From Arachis hypogaea (lineage: Eukaryota; Streptophyta; Magnoliopsida; Fabales; Fabaceae), in assembly GCF_003086295.3 (NCBI RefSeq), contig NC_092051.1, forward strand, positions 13,260,810 through 13,324,809: DNA of 64,000 nucleotides. Reading direction: 5' to 3'. Of this stretch, positions 25,205 to 36,363 are shown piece by piece. Both the position numbers and the translations under genes were made by a program. The first letter of the stretch is position 1; each line of letters starts with the position of its first letter. The notes below the pieces were generated by a model that was not told the DNA's origin, made no database searches, and saw only the letters and a list, made by a program, of their open reading frames with translations.

Positions 25205-25807
25205 CATATAACATCCAAGTCTTTTTGTTAATCAAGTTTAATTAAATTGGCCTAATATAACAAAAACTAGTCATAATTAATATTATTCTAAATCTTACTG
25301 TTTAACTTAATTGGATTTGATTCATAAAAAAAATTTGAATATATAATATTACTCTAAATATAAATTGTACATATCTTATTTTCTCTGAGTAAAATTTTTA
25401 TTATCTATTTTAAAATAAAAAAATTATAAATTATTTTGAATCAATATATCTACCATCATTATAAATTACTTAATTATGCATTGAATTCTGATTCATAAAA
25501 TACTATCAACTATATCTTCTCATATATATTAAAATCCATTGCATTGTCAATAATTTGATTAAAAAGCTGAGCAACACAAATAATTTGATTAAAAAGCTCA
25601 ACATGCTATTATGATTATAATTTAATCTCTTAATTTTTCTATCAATATTCCTAGTTAACAAATCTGGAAAAACTACTAAATAGTAATACAAGTTGAAAAT
25701 CAAACTATATTGGATAGCACCAATAATTCTAATGTCTCAACTAAATTCCTAAATTTGACCTTAAAAACACAACACAACAATTAAACCTAAAGAGTGAATA
25801 TCCAATT
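25205..25807. other. AT-rich intergenic DNA
   Basis: No gene. A 34-bp phrase (AATAATTTGATTAAAAAGCT) is duplicated at about 25548-25600. Confidence 0.55.
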
Positions 25808-26044
25808 CGGTTCCTGACAATTACTTCGAAGGAATTATGAGATTTTTAATAAAAAAAATTTCTTTTCGATTTTTGATTTTTATTTTTAAATTTTATGGGA
25901 TTGATTAGTTCTTGTCTCAAAAAAAATATTCATTTTTTTATACAAAAATTAATTAGTCTCATAAAAATAAAGATCAAAAACAAAAAAAAATACTTTTTTT
26001 TATTAAAAATCTCGTTATTTTTTGAGATAATTGTTAGAAACCGT
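25808..26044. mobile_element. Foldback MITE, about 236 bp
   Basis: CGGTTCCTGACAATTA at the left pairs with TAATTGTTAGAAACCG at the right. GAGATTTTTAATAAAAAAAA and TTTTGATTTTTATTTTTA continue the stem, leaving a short loop near 25925. No clear target duplication. Confidence 0.65.
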
Positions 26045-26414
26045 TTAGAATTTTTTTCAAGCCTACAAATTTGAGTAAGCAATTTCATGATAGTAAAAAA
26101 CTCAGCATCGCTATGAAAGAGTAACCTTAGGACTGAGAGCAATGTACGGGAGCCTCATAATAATAAGTCTATAAATAAAGGCTAAAATCAAATTAGGAAA
26201 CGCAAATAAAAAACATATCATCTAAGTAAAGCACAAACTTTATTATTGGAACTTGTTGATTTCCTTGACTTCAGAATTTAAATTCTAGATTTTATTTCAA
26301 TAAATAACAACTTTTTTAACTCTGACTAATAAAAATATAATCAAAATTTTAGGATAAGAAGAACTAAAATAAATCAACTTAATATATTGAGAAGTCATTA
26401 ATTTAAGAAACTCG

Positions 26415-26530
26415 CATTCGATGAAAAGAGGAGAGTAAAACGTGCTGAGAAAAGGATAGTGAATGACACTGCACGGAGAAGAGAAGAAATTGAGGAGAGA
26501 GGAGAGTGAACAACATTGAGAAAAGGAGAG
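26415..26530 (+). repeat. Tandem GA-rich duplication that is the CACTA target
   Basis: GAGAAAAGGATAGTGAATGACACTGCACGG followed by AGAAGAGAAGAAATTGAG (26447-26497) is followed by a second start GAGAAAAGGAGAG at 26518. The rest of that second copy (TGAGCGGTACTGTGC, AAGAAGAGAAGAAATTGAG) lies beyond the transposon, at 30608-30645. This identifies the original insertion site. Confidence 0.75.
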
Positions 26531-26556
26531 CATTATAAGAAAAAAGTTAAATACCG

Positions 26557-26826
26557 TCAAATTTATTGTCGGATTTAGTGTCGTAAAGTAGCGGCGAATT
26601 TACCGACGGTAATGACGTCGAATTCGTAAGATTAAGTAATTATCAGCGGATTTTGATTTCCGACGGTAAATCTATTGGTAATATTTGGAGGGAAAAAATT
26701 AAATTGGCGCGTCCTGTACCATCGGAAAAATTCGACGGTAAATCCAATTAGTGAAACGCTGCGTTTTGGTGACTCGCAAACTGCAATAGTTTACCGTCAA
26801 AAAAATCCGACGGTAATAAGGCATAA
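26557..26826. promoter_or_regulatory. Left subterminal repeat cluster of the CACTA element
   Basis: At least five occurrences of (T)(C)CGACGGTAA or its complement TTACCGTC within 270 bp, such as TTTACCGACGGTAATG, TTTCCGACGGTAAATC, ATTCGACGGTAAATCC and ATCCGACGGTAATAA. In CACTA families such arrays bind the element's own TnpA protein; that role here is inferred. Confidence 0.7.
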
Positions 26827-27823
26827 ATTTAAATCGCGAACCCTCTTTTCCTTATTCGAGATTCTCTCTCTCTCCGATCCCCAACGCTACCCTCTCTTTC
26901 ATTGTCAATCCACCCACCGCCCCTCCCTTCTTCTTCTTCTCCCTCTTCTCTCCTTGTCACTTCACCATTCACCTTCTCCGTTTTTGGAACCACCACACCA
27001 CACCACAGTCCCACCACTGTCGTTGCTTAGCTTCACCTCTCTCCCTTCTCACATCTCTGCTCGACTTTGCTTCCTGCTTGTGTGTCACCGCGTTTCCCTC
27101 CGCCTCTCTTCCGTCTCTGTGGGTGGTTGTTGTTGCTGATCGTCTCTCGTCGTCTGTGCCTCCGTGATTTTGCTACCTGCATGCTGCCATGTATCGTCCA
27201 CCTTCTAGAATCATCTCTGCCTCTGCAACAACAATTAACCATTTTAATTTTTTTCAGTTATTCTAATATTTTATATGCTATATTAATTATAAGTAATTGA
27301 TTCATTGATGTTATTGCTATTAATTTTATTGTTGATTGGTTTATGATGCTATTAGAATATGGCAGTGGTTGAAATATTAAATTGGTTTATGAATTTGTTT
27401 ATAAATATGAATATGCAGTGGTTTTGCTGATTATGAATATGATGAGGTTTTGTTGATTGTTGAATTGGTTTATATAAATTCATAATGTAAAGAAAAAATT
27501 GACATTATTCCAATTATCCAATGAAATTTTTCTTATTTTAAAAACGTGATATTTTAGGAAGAAATATTATTTTGAGTATATGTGTTATGTATATTATTAT
27601 ATGTGTTATGTACATTATTGAGCTTTTTGTTGATTGTTTTCTTATTTTTAACTCGCAAATGTTTTGAAATCATCTTTGGCGTGCTAATTGAGTTGAGTTT
27701 GAACTTTGAAAAGTGTTTTGATTATTGAACTAAATTGCTAAATATTGTTGTTAGAGTTGTTTGAAATTGTCTAAATTATGGTGATTCACTGCGTTACGGT
27801 TGGTTTTGCTCTTTTTTGCAGAC

Positions 27824-29991
27824 ATGACGATGGGTAGAAGTCTGGCGGATCAGGCTACTAGTCGTGGTCGTAATCTTGGTCGGGATAGAGGGAGAGTTTC
27901 TTCCGGTACCCCCGAAAATTCTGAATCCTCTCCCTCTACTCTGACAACCCCGGTGACATCACAGGTTATGGGTTTAGCGGACCAACCGTTCATCATGGTA
28001 TCTAACCCCAACTACGTCCCTCCGTCTACGGCGACGCCGCCGTCTCCAGCGACGGAAGCCACGACCCCGGAGTTCTCTCACAAAAGTGAGGCAGCTGATG
28101 CCCCTCTACCACCTTCCATCGTACGGTTGACGATTTAGCTTGATGGCGGCACGGGGTAGGTATCACTTTAAGTCTTCTATATTTTCTAATGATTGAATTG
28201 TTGAAAGTGTCTGATTATTTATTCTAGTTTAATGGATTTAGGGCTATAGGTTTGAATGGCTGAAAGTATTTCTATATTTCCTGATTATTGAATTGCTAAA
28301 AGTGTCTAATTATTGATTCTAGTTTAGTGGACTTAGGGCTGTAGTAATTCTATATTTCCTGATTATTGAATTGCTGAAAGTGTCTGAATATTGATTCTAG
28401 TTTAGTAGATTTAGGACTGTAGGTTTGAATGACTGAAAGTGTTTCATGTTTCTTGATTATTGAATTGTTGAAAGTGTCTGATTGTTGATTCTTGTTTAGT
28501 GGATTTAGGGCTATAGGTTTATTGAATTGCAGTGTCTGATTATTGATTCTAGTTTAGTGGATTTAGGGCTGTAGGTTTGAATGGCTGAAAGTGTTTCTAT
28601 ATTTCCTGATCATTGAATTGCTGAAAGTGTCTGATTATTGATTCTAGTTTAGTGGATTTAAGGCTGTAGGTTTAAATGGCTGAAAGTATTTCATGTTCCT
28701 GATTATTGAATTACTGAAAGTGTATGTTGTTCATTGATTGTGGCGCATTCTAGTTATAAATGAAACTCTGCTGAAATTTCTATAACGTATATACTCAGGA
28801 GATAAACAACGTCATCAAACTGATGTACGACCACCTCTGGCCCAACTACAAAAAAAATTCCCTATGAGACCAAATAGCGGTGATTTCAGAAATGGGCGGT
28901 AATTAATTTTTTTTAGTTTCAATTTTTTTTTTGCTAGTTTATATCTTATATTTTGATTAACTAATTCTAAAGCTTCTTTGTGAAGCTATACTTTATATGG
29001 GACGCGTCTCACAATGCCCTCATTAGAAAAATATACAACTATCGAATGGGTCGACGGCTGCAGCAGATGCTAAAGGATGTTCGTGAGGGGCGGGACCACC
29101 TAACGACCTGGCTCCGACTGGAAATAAATAAGGTTCTATTAGTTCATTGGGAGACCGATGAGGGGTTTAGGCATCGAAGTCTCACCAACAGAGCTAACAG
29201 GATATCGGCCAGGTCGTCCAAGTATACATACTGTTCAGCGACCTTTGTGAAGACTAAGGTCATACTGGTATGTAGTGTCTTTAATTTCTATATTAACTTA
29301 GTTATATTCTTTCACATATCAGTACTAGGCTTTCTAATTATATTTTTTCAATGCAACATGTGTAATTGAAGTCGTTGGATCCCGAGGCGACATTGGTGGA
29401 TACGTTCAAATACGCCCACACGTTGAAGGAGAACAAAGTGAGATTTGCTGATCAGCGGTCTCAGGATCATTATGTGAGTAAACATACATATGATATTCTG
29501 ATATAAAATTAGAGATTAACTGTATAGCTGTCGTACTAATCACAATAACATGTGTTACACAGGAGTCCTACACGCAGAGACTAGAGGCCGCGACTCAGCA
29601 ATCTCAACAAAGTGGGGAGGACGCTACTGATGGATCTGCTACTTTAGTCGTCGATTTCGATGCGGTTTGTCATGTGACCGCCTCAGCGCTATACAAGAAC
29701 TACGTATACGAGCTGGGGTCATTCTTCGCCAGCAGCCTCCGCACCTCCATGTTGAGGCTATCGTCTGTCTCTGCCACCAGTCGAGCCGTCGAGCCCAAGG
29801 AAGGCATGGATTTGAGGCTGCAGGTGCAGGAGCTCACCCGCAACCTTCACCAGCAGACTCAAGAGCTGAATGATCGAAAGAGGTATAAGGAGATCCTCAC
29901 ACGCGTGACGGATATGGATGACCTCAGACTGGAGTGGAGGGAGCAGCTGAAGCGGCTTCAGCGGATGGAGGATCATATGGAGGTGTACTAA
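27824..29991 (+). pseudogene. TnpA-like (plant Transposase_24-type) gene of the CACTA element, broken
   Basis: Likely exons: 27824-28150 (starts MTMGRSLADQATSRG just after acceptor TTTTTTGCAG), 28799-28898, 28973-29267, 29372-29473 and 29563-29991. All introns are GT-AG, and the last three exons keep a common frame. Recognisable parts are KIYNYRMGRRLQQML, then DEGFRHRSLTNRAN, SSKYTYCSATFVKTK, LDPEATLVDTFKYAH, FADQRSQDHYESYTQ, and a C-terminal coiled coil (about 29800-29985) ending MEDHMEVY. This layout is typical of the TnpA-like DNA-binding ORF of plant CACTA elements. TAG at 28136-28138 stands where tryptophan is expected, and the second exon contains a TGA, so the gene is dead. A pyrimidine-rich 5' leader with an intron lies at about 26860-27823. 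Confidence 0.7.
28165..28740 (+). repeat. About 95-bp minisatellite in the first coding intron of the CACTA gene
   Basis: Six diverged copies of a unit containing GTCTGATTATTGATTCTAG, TTTAGTGGATTTAGGGC and TGTAGGTTTGAATGGCTGAAAG. Starts are near 28208, 28307, 28380, 28475, 28533 and 28626. Confidence 0.82.
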
Positions 29992-30309
29992 GTTCATATG
30001 CGCGCCGCTGGCATCATCTCTGCTGGTGGCACACAGATATCAGTATATCACCGCCTTCTACACCACCTCATTAGGGCCACAAGAACGACGACGATGAAGA
30101 CTACCTGAATCTTTAGTTATTAGTGTTTCGTTTTATTGTTTTATTATATTTATTTGATTTACTTGATTTTTAATTTATTTGAACATTTTATTATTTATTT
30201 TAAATAATAAATTTTTTTATTTATAAATTGACCATTAATTATGTGAAAAATAAATTTAAATAAAAAATTAAACTTAACCATTTATTTCACAATTTTTCTT
30301 TTAAAAAAA

Positions 30310-30600
30310 TTGGCATTACTGTCGGATTTATCGAGAGAATAATCCAACGGTAATAGTGTAAGAAACAACATATTGTGGCGCCAATATTATCGTCGAAAAA
30401 ATCTGCTAGTAACTAAATGTTTTTTCGAACAGATAATCTGTCATAGAATCCGATAGTAATTACGGTCGGATGAAAAAATTTTGATAATAAATATTTATCG
30501 GTGAGATTTATACCGTTTAATTTTTTTCCAACAATAATTTATTTACCATCGGATTTTGTTCATTTTTTCGACAAAAAATCCGACAGCAGCACTTTTCTTG
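30310..30600. promoter_or_regulatory. Right subterminal repeat cluster of the CACTA element
   Basis: Diverged copies of the subterminal motif: CTGTCGGATTTA, ATCCAACGGTAAT, ATCCGATAGTAAT, ACCATCGGATTTT and ATCCGACAGCAG. More decayed than the left cluster. Confidence 0.6.
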
Positions 30601-30608
30601 TAGTAGAG

Positions 30609-31160
30609 TGAGCGGTACTGTGCAAAGAAGAGAAGAAATTGAGAAGTAGTGATACAATTGAAACTGAGTTGTTTTATTTTCGTGCATGAAGTATTGTTCG
30701 CTGGTGTACAATGTATATATATACCGTATTTTACCATATAAAAATACAGCAATTGATGTGAAATGACTGATTTTGATATATAAATAATATTTTTAATTAT
30801 GATATTTTGAAAATAAATAAAACTATTACTCATCAATTTTATTATTTTCAATATTAAAACCAGTTAAATTTTAAATTTATTTATTTTATAAAATTTTTAT
30901 AACAAAAATTATTATACACATTTTTATTTAAGAAATTAAAAAAAAAATATTTTTCATATTTTTGTATATCATTCCGTATAAAGTATAAATACATATAACA
31001 GTTTCTTAAAAAATAATGTGTTCAATTTAAAATTTTCTAAATCCAATTAAAGTGTTTACTCTTTATTTGTCTTGCAAATTGTAATTCTATTATTATTTAT
31101 TTCTGAAAAAAAAAAAGGAAAGAATAAAGAAAAAACCTTAACAGGTGAGACTAAGCATGA
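30609..31160. other. Upstream region of STS-1
   Basis: AT-rich DNA with no gene. The first 40 bp complete the tandem repeat split by the CACTA element. The CACTA right end lies only about 730 bp upstream of the STS-1 start codon. Confidence 0.6.
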
Positions 31161-31168
31161 TGTTGTTC

Positions 31169-31178
31169 TATATATATA
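31169..31178 (+). promoter_or_regulatory. Probable TATA box of STS-1
   Basis: TATATATATA-type stretch 160-170 bp before the start codon, the best TATA match in the upstream region. The implied 5' leader is about 130 nt. Inferred from sequence only. Confidence 0.5.
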
Positions 31179-31338
31179 CACGTTACGCTGCCTTGTCAGT
31201 TGCCATTGTAACACTTGTCTCCATTGTTCTTCGCACCTGTTAAATTTCTCTTGCTCTTTTTCTGCTGCATATTTACCTGCTTTCATTCATTTCAATTCTT
31301 CTCTGTTGTTCACCTATCTATCTTCTTCATCTTCCACC

Positions 31339-34300
31339 ATGGCACCTCCAAATGAACCTGTTATTACTTCACTCACCAAACCCACTTCCTTAGAAAACGT
31401 TTTTCACTTGTCAGATTCCAAGCTCTCAGTGAAAGGTGTCCCATTACTCTCTCAAGTCCCTCACAATGTCTCTTTTACTCCGTTCTCTTCCAAACCCCAT
31501 TCATCTGATGTTGATGCACCACCTTCACTACTTAACCGTGTTCTTGCTGCTTCTCACAAAGGTGGATTCCTCGGATTCTCACAGTCTGAACCCTCTGATA
31601 GGTTGATGAACTCCTTGGGAAGTTTCACTGACAGAAACTTTCTAAGCATATTCAGGTTCAAGACATGGTGGTCAACCCAATGGGTTGGAACTTCTGGCTC
31701 TGATCTTCAGATGGAAACTCAATGGGTTCTTCTTCATGTTCCTGAGCTCAATTCCTATGTGATCATCATTCCTATCATTGAAGGAAGTTTCAGGTCTGCA
31801 CTCCACCCTGGCTCTGATTCCCACATCATGATTTGTGCAGAGAGTGGCTCCACACAAGTGAAAGCTTCGAGTTTTAATTCAATTGCTTATGTTCATTTGT
31901 CTGAGAATCCATACAACTTGTTCAGAGAGGCTTATAGTGCTCTGAGAGTTCATCTCAACACTTTTAAGCTCTTGGAAGAGAAGAATCTCCCCAGCATTGT
32001 TGACAAGTTTGGTTGGTGCACTTGGGATGCATTCTACTTATCCGTGGAGCCTGTTGGAGTTTTTCATGGCTTGAAGGATTTTGCTGAGATTGGTGGTGTG
32101 TCTCCAAGGTTTGTGATCATTGATGATGGATGGCAAAGCATCAATTATGATGATGCTGATGACCCATATGAAGATGCCAAGAATCTTATCTTGGGTGGAC
32201 AACAAATGACAGCAAGGCTTCACAGGTTTGAAGAATGTGACAAGTTCAAGAGTTACAAAAGAGGACTCATCTTAGGTCCTAATGCTCCTCCTTTTGATCC
32301 AAACAAGCCCAAGGCATTGATCTCAAAGGGGATTGAACTTGAACGTTTGGTGAAGAATCGAGACAAAGCAGTTAAATCCGGAAGCTCTGATTTGGCAGAG
32401 ATTGAAGCAAGGATCAAGTTGGTAGAGAAAGAAATTGATGATCTCTTAGGTGGAGGAGATCAAAACATGAAGAAGAATAAAAGTGAATGTGGAGAAAAGG
32501 CAGAGGAGTGTGGATTGAAGGCTTTCACAAGGGATTTGAGGACAAAGTTTAAAGGGTTGGATGATATATATGTATGGCATGCACTTTGTGGTGCATGGGG
32601 TGGTGTGAGGCCAGGAGCTACACACCTGAAATCCAAGATAATCCATTGCAAACTATCACCAGGACTTGATGGAACTATGCCTGATCTTGCTGTGGTGAAA
32701 CTTGTTGAAGGTTCCATTGGTCTTGTTCATCCTGATCAAGCCAATGACTTTTATGAATCTATGCACTCTTATCTTGCCAAATCTGGTGTTACAGGAGTTA
32801 AAATTGATGTCATTCATGTGAGTTCTTCTCTTTCTTATGTTTTAATTTCTCATTTCATTCAACTACCCATTAGCTTTGATTATTCTAAACTGTTTTTTCT
32901 TTTTTCTCTGATCACAGTGCCTTGAGTATGTGTCTGATGAATATGGAGGCAGAGTTGAGCTTGCAAAGGCTTATTATGATGGATTGACAAACTCCATAGT
33001 CAAGAATTTCAATGGAAGTGGAATAATAGCTAGCATGCAGCAGTGCAATGACTTTTTCTTTCTTGGAACAAAGCAACTTTCCATGGCAAGAGTTGGTAAG
33101 CAGTAAACAAAACCATTGCTTTTTCACTATATTCACAGATCCATCAAGAGCAATAATATTCTAATCAAAAGTTGCAAAACTTGTGTTGTTTTTAGGGGAT
33201 GATTTTTGGTTCCAAGATCCATATGGTGACCCCATGGGAGTGTTTTGGCTACAAGGGGTACACATGATTCATTGCTCATACAACAGCTTGTGGATGGGGC
33301 AAATCATTCAGCCAGATTGGGACATGTTCCAATCAGATCATGTTTGTGCCAAGTTTCATGCAGGTTCAAGAGCCATTTGTGGCTCTCAAGTTTATGTGAG
33401 TGACAGTGTTGGCTTCCATGACTTTGATCTCATCAAGAGCCTTGTGTTCCCTGATGGCACTGTCCCTAGATGCATACATTTCCCACTTCCAACAAGAGAT
33501 TGTCTCTTCAAGAACCCTCTATTTGACCACAAAACTCTCCTCAAAATTTGGAACTTAAATAAGGTATCTATCTCACTTCATCATACTATGTTAAGTCATA
33601 TTGTCTTATGATACTATCTCCCTGAAACTTAAGTTGACAGGAGGAGACGAATGAAATAAAGCCTCTTTTTGGATTTGCGTGTTTTTTTCATAGGATTTCT
33701 TTCTCTTTTTATTGGCCCTATATGGAAATTCTTTCTTTTTGGAGTCAACAAGAATTGAATTCTATACTTTCAAATAATAGAAATTCTGATATATGTCATA
33801 ATACCACTTCTTCTGAAAACTTAAATTGATAGGAGATGCATGAATAATTATATTTCTAACTTCTAACATTATGGAATAACAAAAAGTTTTGGATAGTTTT
33901 CTTAGTGGCATAATCTTTTGTACTACTACATTATACATTTTTGTGCAATTTTTCAATTGATCACCATATGATATCTAATTCAATGTTAAAATCTTGTATG
34001 TAATAACAGTTTGGAGGAGTTATTGGTGCTTTCAACTGTCAAGGAGCTGGTTGGGATCCTAAAGAACACACGTTCAGGGGTTTTCCTGAGTGCTACAAAG
34101 CAGTAGAAGGTTCAGTTCATGTGAGTGAAGTTGAATGGGACCAAAAGGATGAAACAGTTCATATGGGTAATGCAGAAGAATATGCAGTGTATCATAACCA
34201 AGCTAAGAAGCTGCATTTGATGACTCCTAAATCTGAACCAATTAGATTTACATTACAACCTTCCACCTTTGAACTCTTCAGCTTTGTGGCAGTGACAAAG

Positions 34301-34579
34301 CTAAGTGGCAGGAATAATATCAAGTTTGCACCAATTGGGATAACAAACATGTTCAATAATGTTGGTACAATTCAAGAATTGGAATATGTTGAGATTGGTG
34401 CTAAGGTTAAGGTTAAAGGTGGTGGAAACTTCCTTGCTTACTCAAATGAATCTCCAAAAAAGTTTCAATTGAATGGAGTTGATGTGCCTTTTGAGTGGCT
34501 GCCAGATGGCAAGTTAACAGTCAACCTTCCTTGGATTCAAGAGGATGGTGGTGTTTCTGATTTAGCAATTATCTTTTAG
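31339..34579 (+). CDS. STS: Stachyose synthase, copy 1 (four exons, intact)
   Basis: Transfers galactose from galactinol to raffinose to make stachyose (raffinose-family oligosaccharides of seed and phloem; cytosolic in the known family). Exons 31339-32817, 32918-33095, 33196-33563 and 34010-34579; all introns GT-AG; 864 aa, close to the roughly 850 aa of legume STS. The start MAPP was chosen because known STS proteins start this way and because in-frame codons upstream precede the TATA-like box. Visible motifs: FRFKTWWSTQW, KFGWCTWDAFYL (about residue 223), IDDGWQSI (about 261), KIDVIH (Asp490, probable nucleophile), GDDFWFQDP (Asp554/555, probable acid/base) and PDWDMFQSDH. A block at about 295-385 with an E/K-rich helix separates STS from raffinose synthase. 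No signal peptide or membrane segment. A multifunctional galactosyltransferase is possible. Confidence 0.95.
32818..34009 (+). other. Introns of STS-1 (three)
   Basis: Intron 1 at 32818-32917 (100 nt, phase 0), intron 2 at 33096-33195 (100 nt, phase 1), intron 3 at 33564-34009 (446 nt, phase 0). The phases and flanking residues are identical to those in STS-2. Reading without splicing hits stops shortly after each donor. Confidence 0.9.
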
Positions 34580-35110
34580 ATTTTTTCTTTTTTGGGTGAT
34601 TGTATTTGATTTCTGTTTGGCTTGAAGATATATATAGGTACAACTTTACTTGATAATATAATATAATTATTGTAAATATATAGGAGTCTGTTTTGTATTA
34701 TTTAGTGATTGATATTTGATTTAATGTATTAATTATTGCTCTATTTCTTTTTGAAGTGTAACAACATCTCTATTTTTAACAATGCAAGTATGAATTGTAT
34801 AGTGAAACAAGCTAAGTAATGGCAAAGCCTATGTTAATGATAATATAATCAAATCCTCTTGATTATGCTTTTCTCATTTTTTGTACTTGCCTCTTGATTA
34901 TGCTTTTCTTTTTTTTTTTTTTTTGGTCAGGCGCCTCTTGATTATGCTTAACTATAATTGTTAGGCAATAGAATTACATTTGTATGTGTTCCGATCCGGT
35001 ATTCCTATTGGGCCCAAGACACCCTCTTAGTCCAAACACATTTATTGGAGACACCCTCTTAGTCCAAACATATTTATTGGGTCATGAAACACTCAATCCA
35101 GATTATATCC
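34580..35110. other. Downstream region of STS-1
   Basis: Non-coding, with AATATAATATAATTATT as a possible polyadenylation region near 34655. Short direct repeats: CTCTTGATTATGCTT three times (34853-34950) and a 32-bp phrase GACACCCTCTTAGTCC duplicated at about 35018 and 35050. Confidence 0.6.
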
Positions 35111-35120
35111 TGCTAAATTT

Positions 35121-35297
35121 GAGTTAATATTCAAAATCGTCTCTGAAAGATACCTCGTTCTCCATATGAGTCCCCGAATGATAAACTTAATCAAATCGTC
35201 CCCAAAAGATGTCGAAGATAACCACGTTAGTCCTTTCGTCAATTCGTCCGCTGAGCTGGCTAACGTCGGGTGACGTGTACCGTTAAGTGCCCGTGTG
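35121..35297 (+). repeat. Left terminal inverted repeat of the Mutator element
   Basis: About 177 bp, starting GAGTTAATATT. It pairs with 44013-44191 with scattered mismatches (3 in the terminal 21 bases). Confidence 0.88.
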
Positions 35298-35782
35298 ACA
35301 CAGTAACAAAACGACGCCGTTTTGAATCAATGGCCTCCATGAACTGAGACGACGTCGTTTGGTGTCCAGGAGAGATTCAAAATGTTGCAACCCATCACCC
35401 CCTCTGCCAACAAGCATCTCACTCTGTTTCGCTCCAAAACTTGTCGTCTGCGTCAAGCTATGCCCTAAGCCTTCGACCCAACACTTGAAGCAGGCCATCA
35501 ACCTTCGTCAACGTAGGAAGACCGGTAGCTTGGAAGAGGTATTGGTACTGAATACAGCGGTGATCGTCTCCTGGAGCAACATTGATAGTGGAGGAAGCCA
35601 TCTCGACTTTTATAAGTAAGAATGAATCGTTTTTATTGTTTATTGAGTTATTATGTGGCATGATGTCTTCGTAGTGGCGTGAGTGATGGGTTCATCTGAT
35701 TGTGGGTAGGGTTTGGGGTGAGTAACAGTTTGCATGACTGTTGTTGTATGATATGAGTGAGTTGAAATGGTTTGCTGTTACT

Positions 35783-36229
35783 TAGGGGTGGCAACACTAC
35801 CCGAACCCGCGGGTACCCATCCCGCTCCTACCCGCTCGGGGCGGGTTTTAACGGGGCGGGTTCTTGGGCGGGGCAGGGCGGGGTCGGGTTTAGGTTGAAC
35901 CCGCCCCGATTTATATAATATATATGTAAATATATATATTTTTAATATATAATATATGTAACATATATAAAATAATTAGTAAAATAATTAATAATATTAT
36001 ATCATATATAAATTTTTACTTTAATTTATATTATGTATGTAAATGGTGGTTATATAATTTTTAAAATTTAATTTTATTTGTTGGATTTAATAATTATAGG
36101 GGCGGGTTAGGGTTTAACATTTTACAACCCGCGGGTAGGGCGGGGCGGGTTTTATGCGGGTTTTTTATAGGGCGGGGCGGGGTCGGGTAGAGCAAAAACC
36201 CGCCCCTACCCGCCCCGTTGTCACCCCTA
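35783..36229. mobile_element. GC-rich hAT MITE, 447 bp, target duplication CTGTTACT
   Basis: Ends TAGGGGTGGCAAC and GTTGTCACCCCTA. Perfect 8-bp flanks CTGTTACT lie at 35775-35782 and 36230-36237. Both arms are packed with GGGGCGGG/CCCGCCCC and ACCCGC phrases around an AT-rich centre (35935-36095), in strong base contrast to the surroundings. It sits in the 5' leader or first intron of the Mutator transposase gene. Confidence 0.92.
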
Positions 36230-36363
36230 CTGTTACTGGCATTTGTGATGATTTGTTAGGTAGGGTTCTTCCATTTTAGTGATGGTTGTACTGGGTTGTT
36301 GCATGTTTGTTTTGGTATGTTTTATTTTGTTTGATAATGGTATTATTGTCTCTGTTATTATAG

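Larger units (their letters stand above)
26531..30605 (+). mobile_element. Degenerate CACTA (En/Spm) element, 4075 bp, target duplication GAG
   Basis: The left end is CATTATAAGAAAA and the right end is TTTTCTTGTAGTA, decayed forms of the canonical CACTACAAGAAAA terminus. The 3-bp flanks GAG (26528-26530 and 30606-30608) rebuild an unbroken tandem repeat when the element is removed. The subterminal regions (26560-26830 and 30310-30600) hold many copies of a CCGACGGTAA motif in both directions, as expected for transposase-binding subterminal repeats of CACTA elements. It carries a TnpA-like pseudogene and no TnpD-like transposase, so it is non-autonomous. Confidence 0.85.

Noticed and set aside
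31072..31338. Upstream in-frame start extending STS-1 by 89 codons
   Set aside because: The extension includes the TATA-like box and low-complexity codons, and known stachyose synthases start at MAPP, the codon at 31339.
32818..32925. Read-through end of the first STS-1 frame (VSSSLSYVL...)
   Set aside because: This is intron 1 translated; splicing at 32817/32918 restores VIH-CLEYV, as in the family and in STS-2.
35359..35619. 86-codon frame just inside the Mutator left terminal repeat
   Set aside because: Likely 5' leader or intron of the transposase gene; no domain, and the transposase start at 36364 follows a TATTATAG acceptor-like site.
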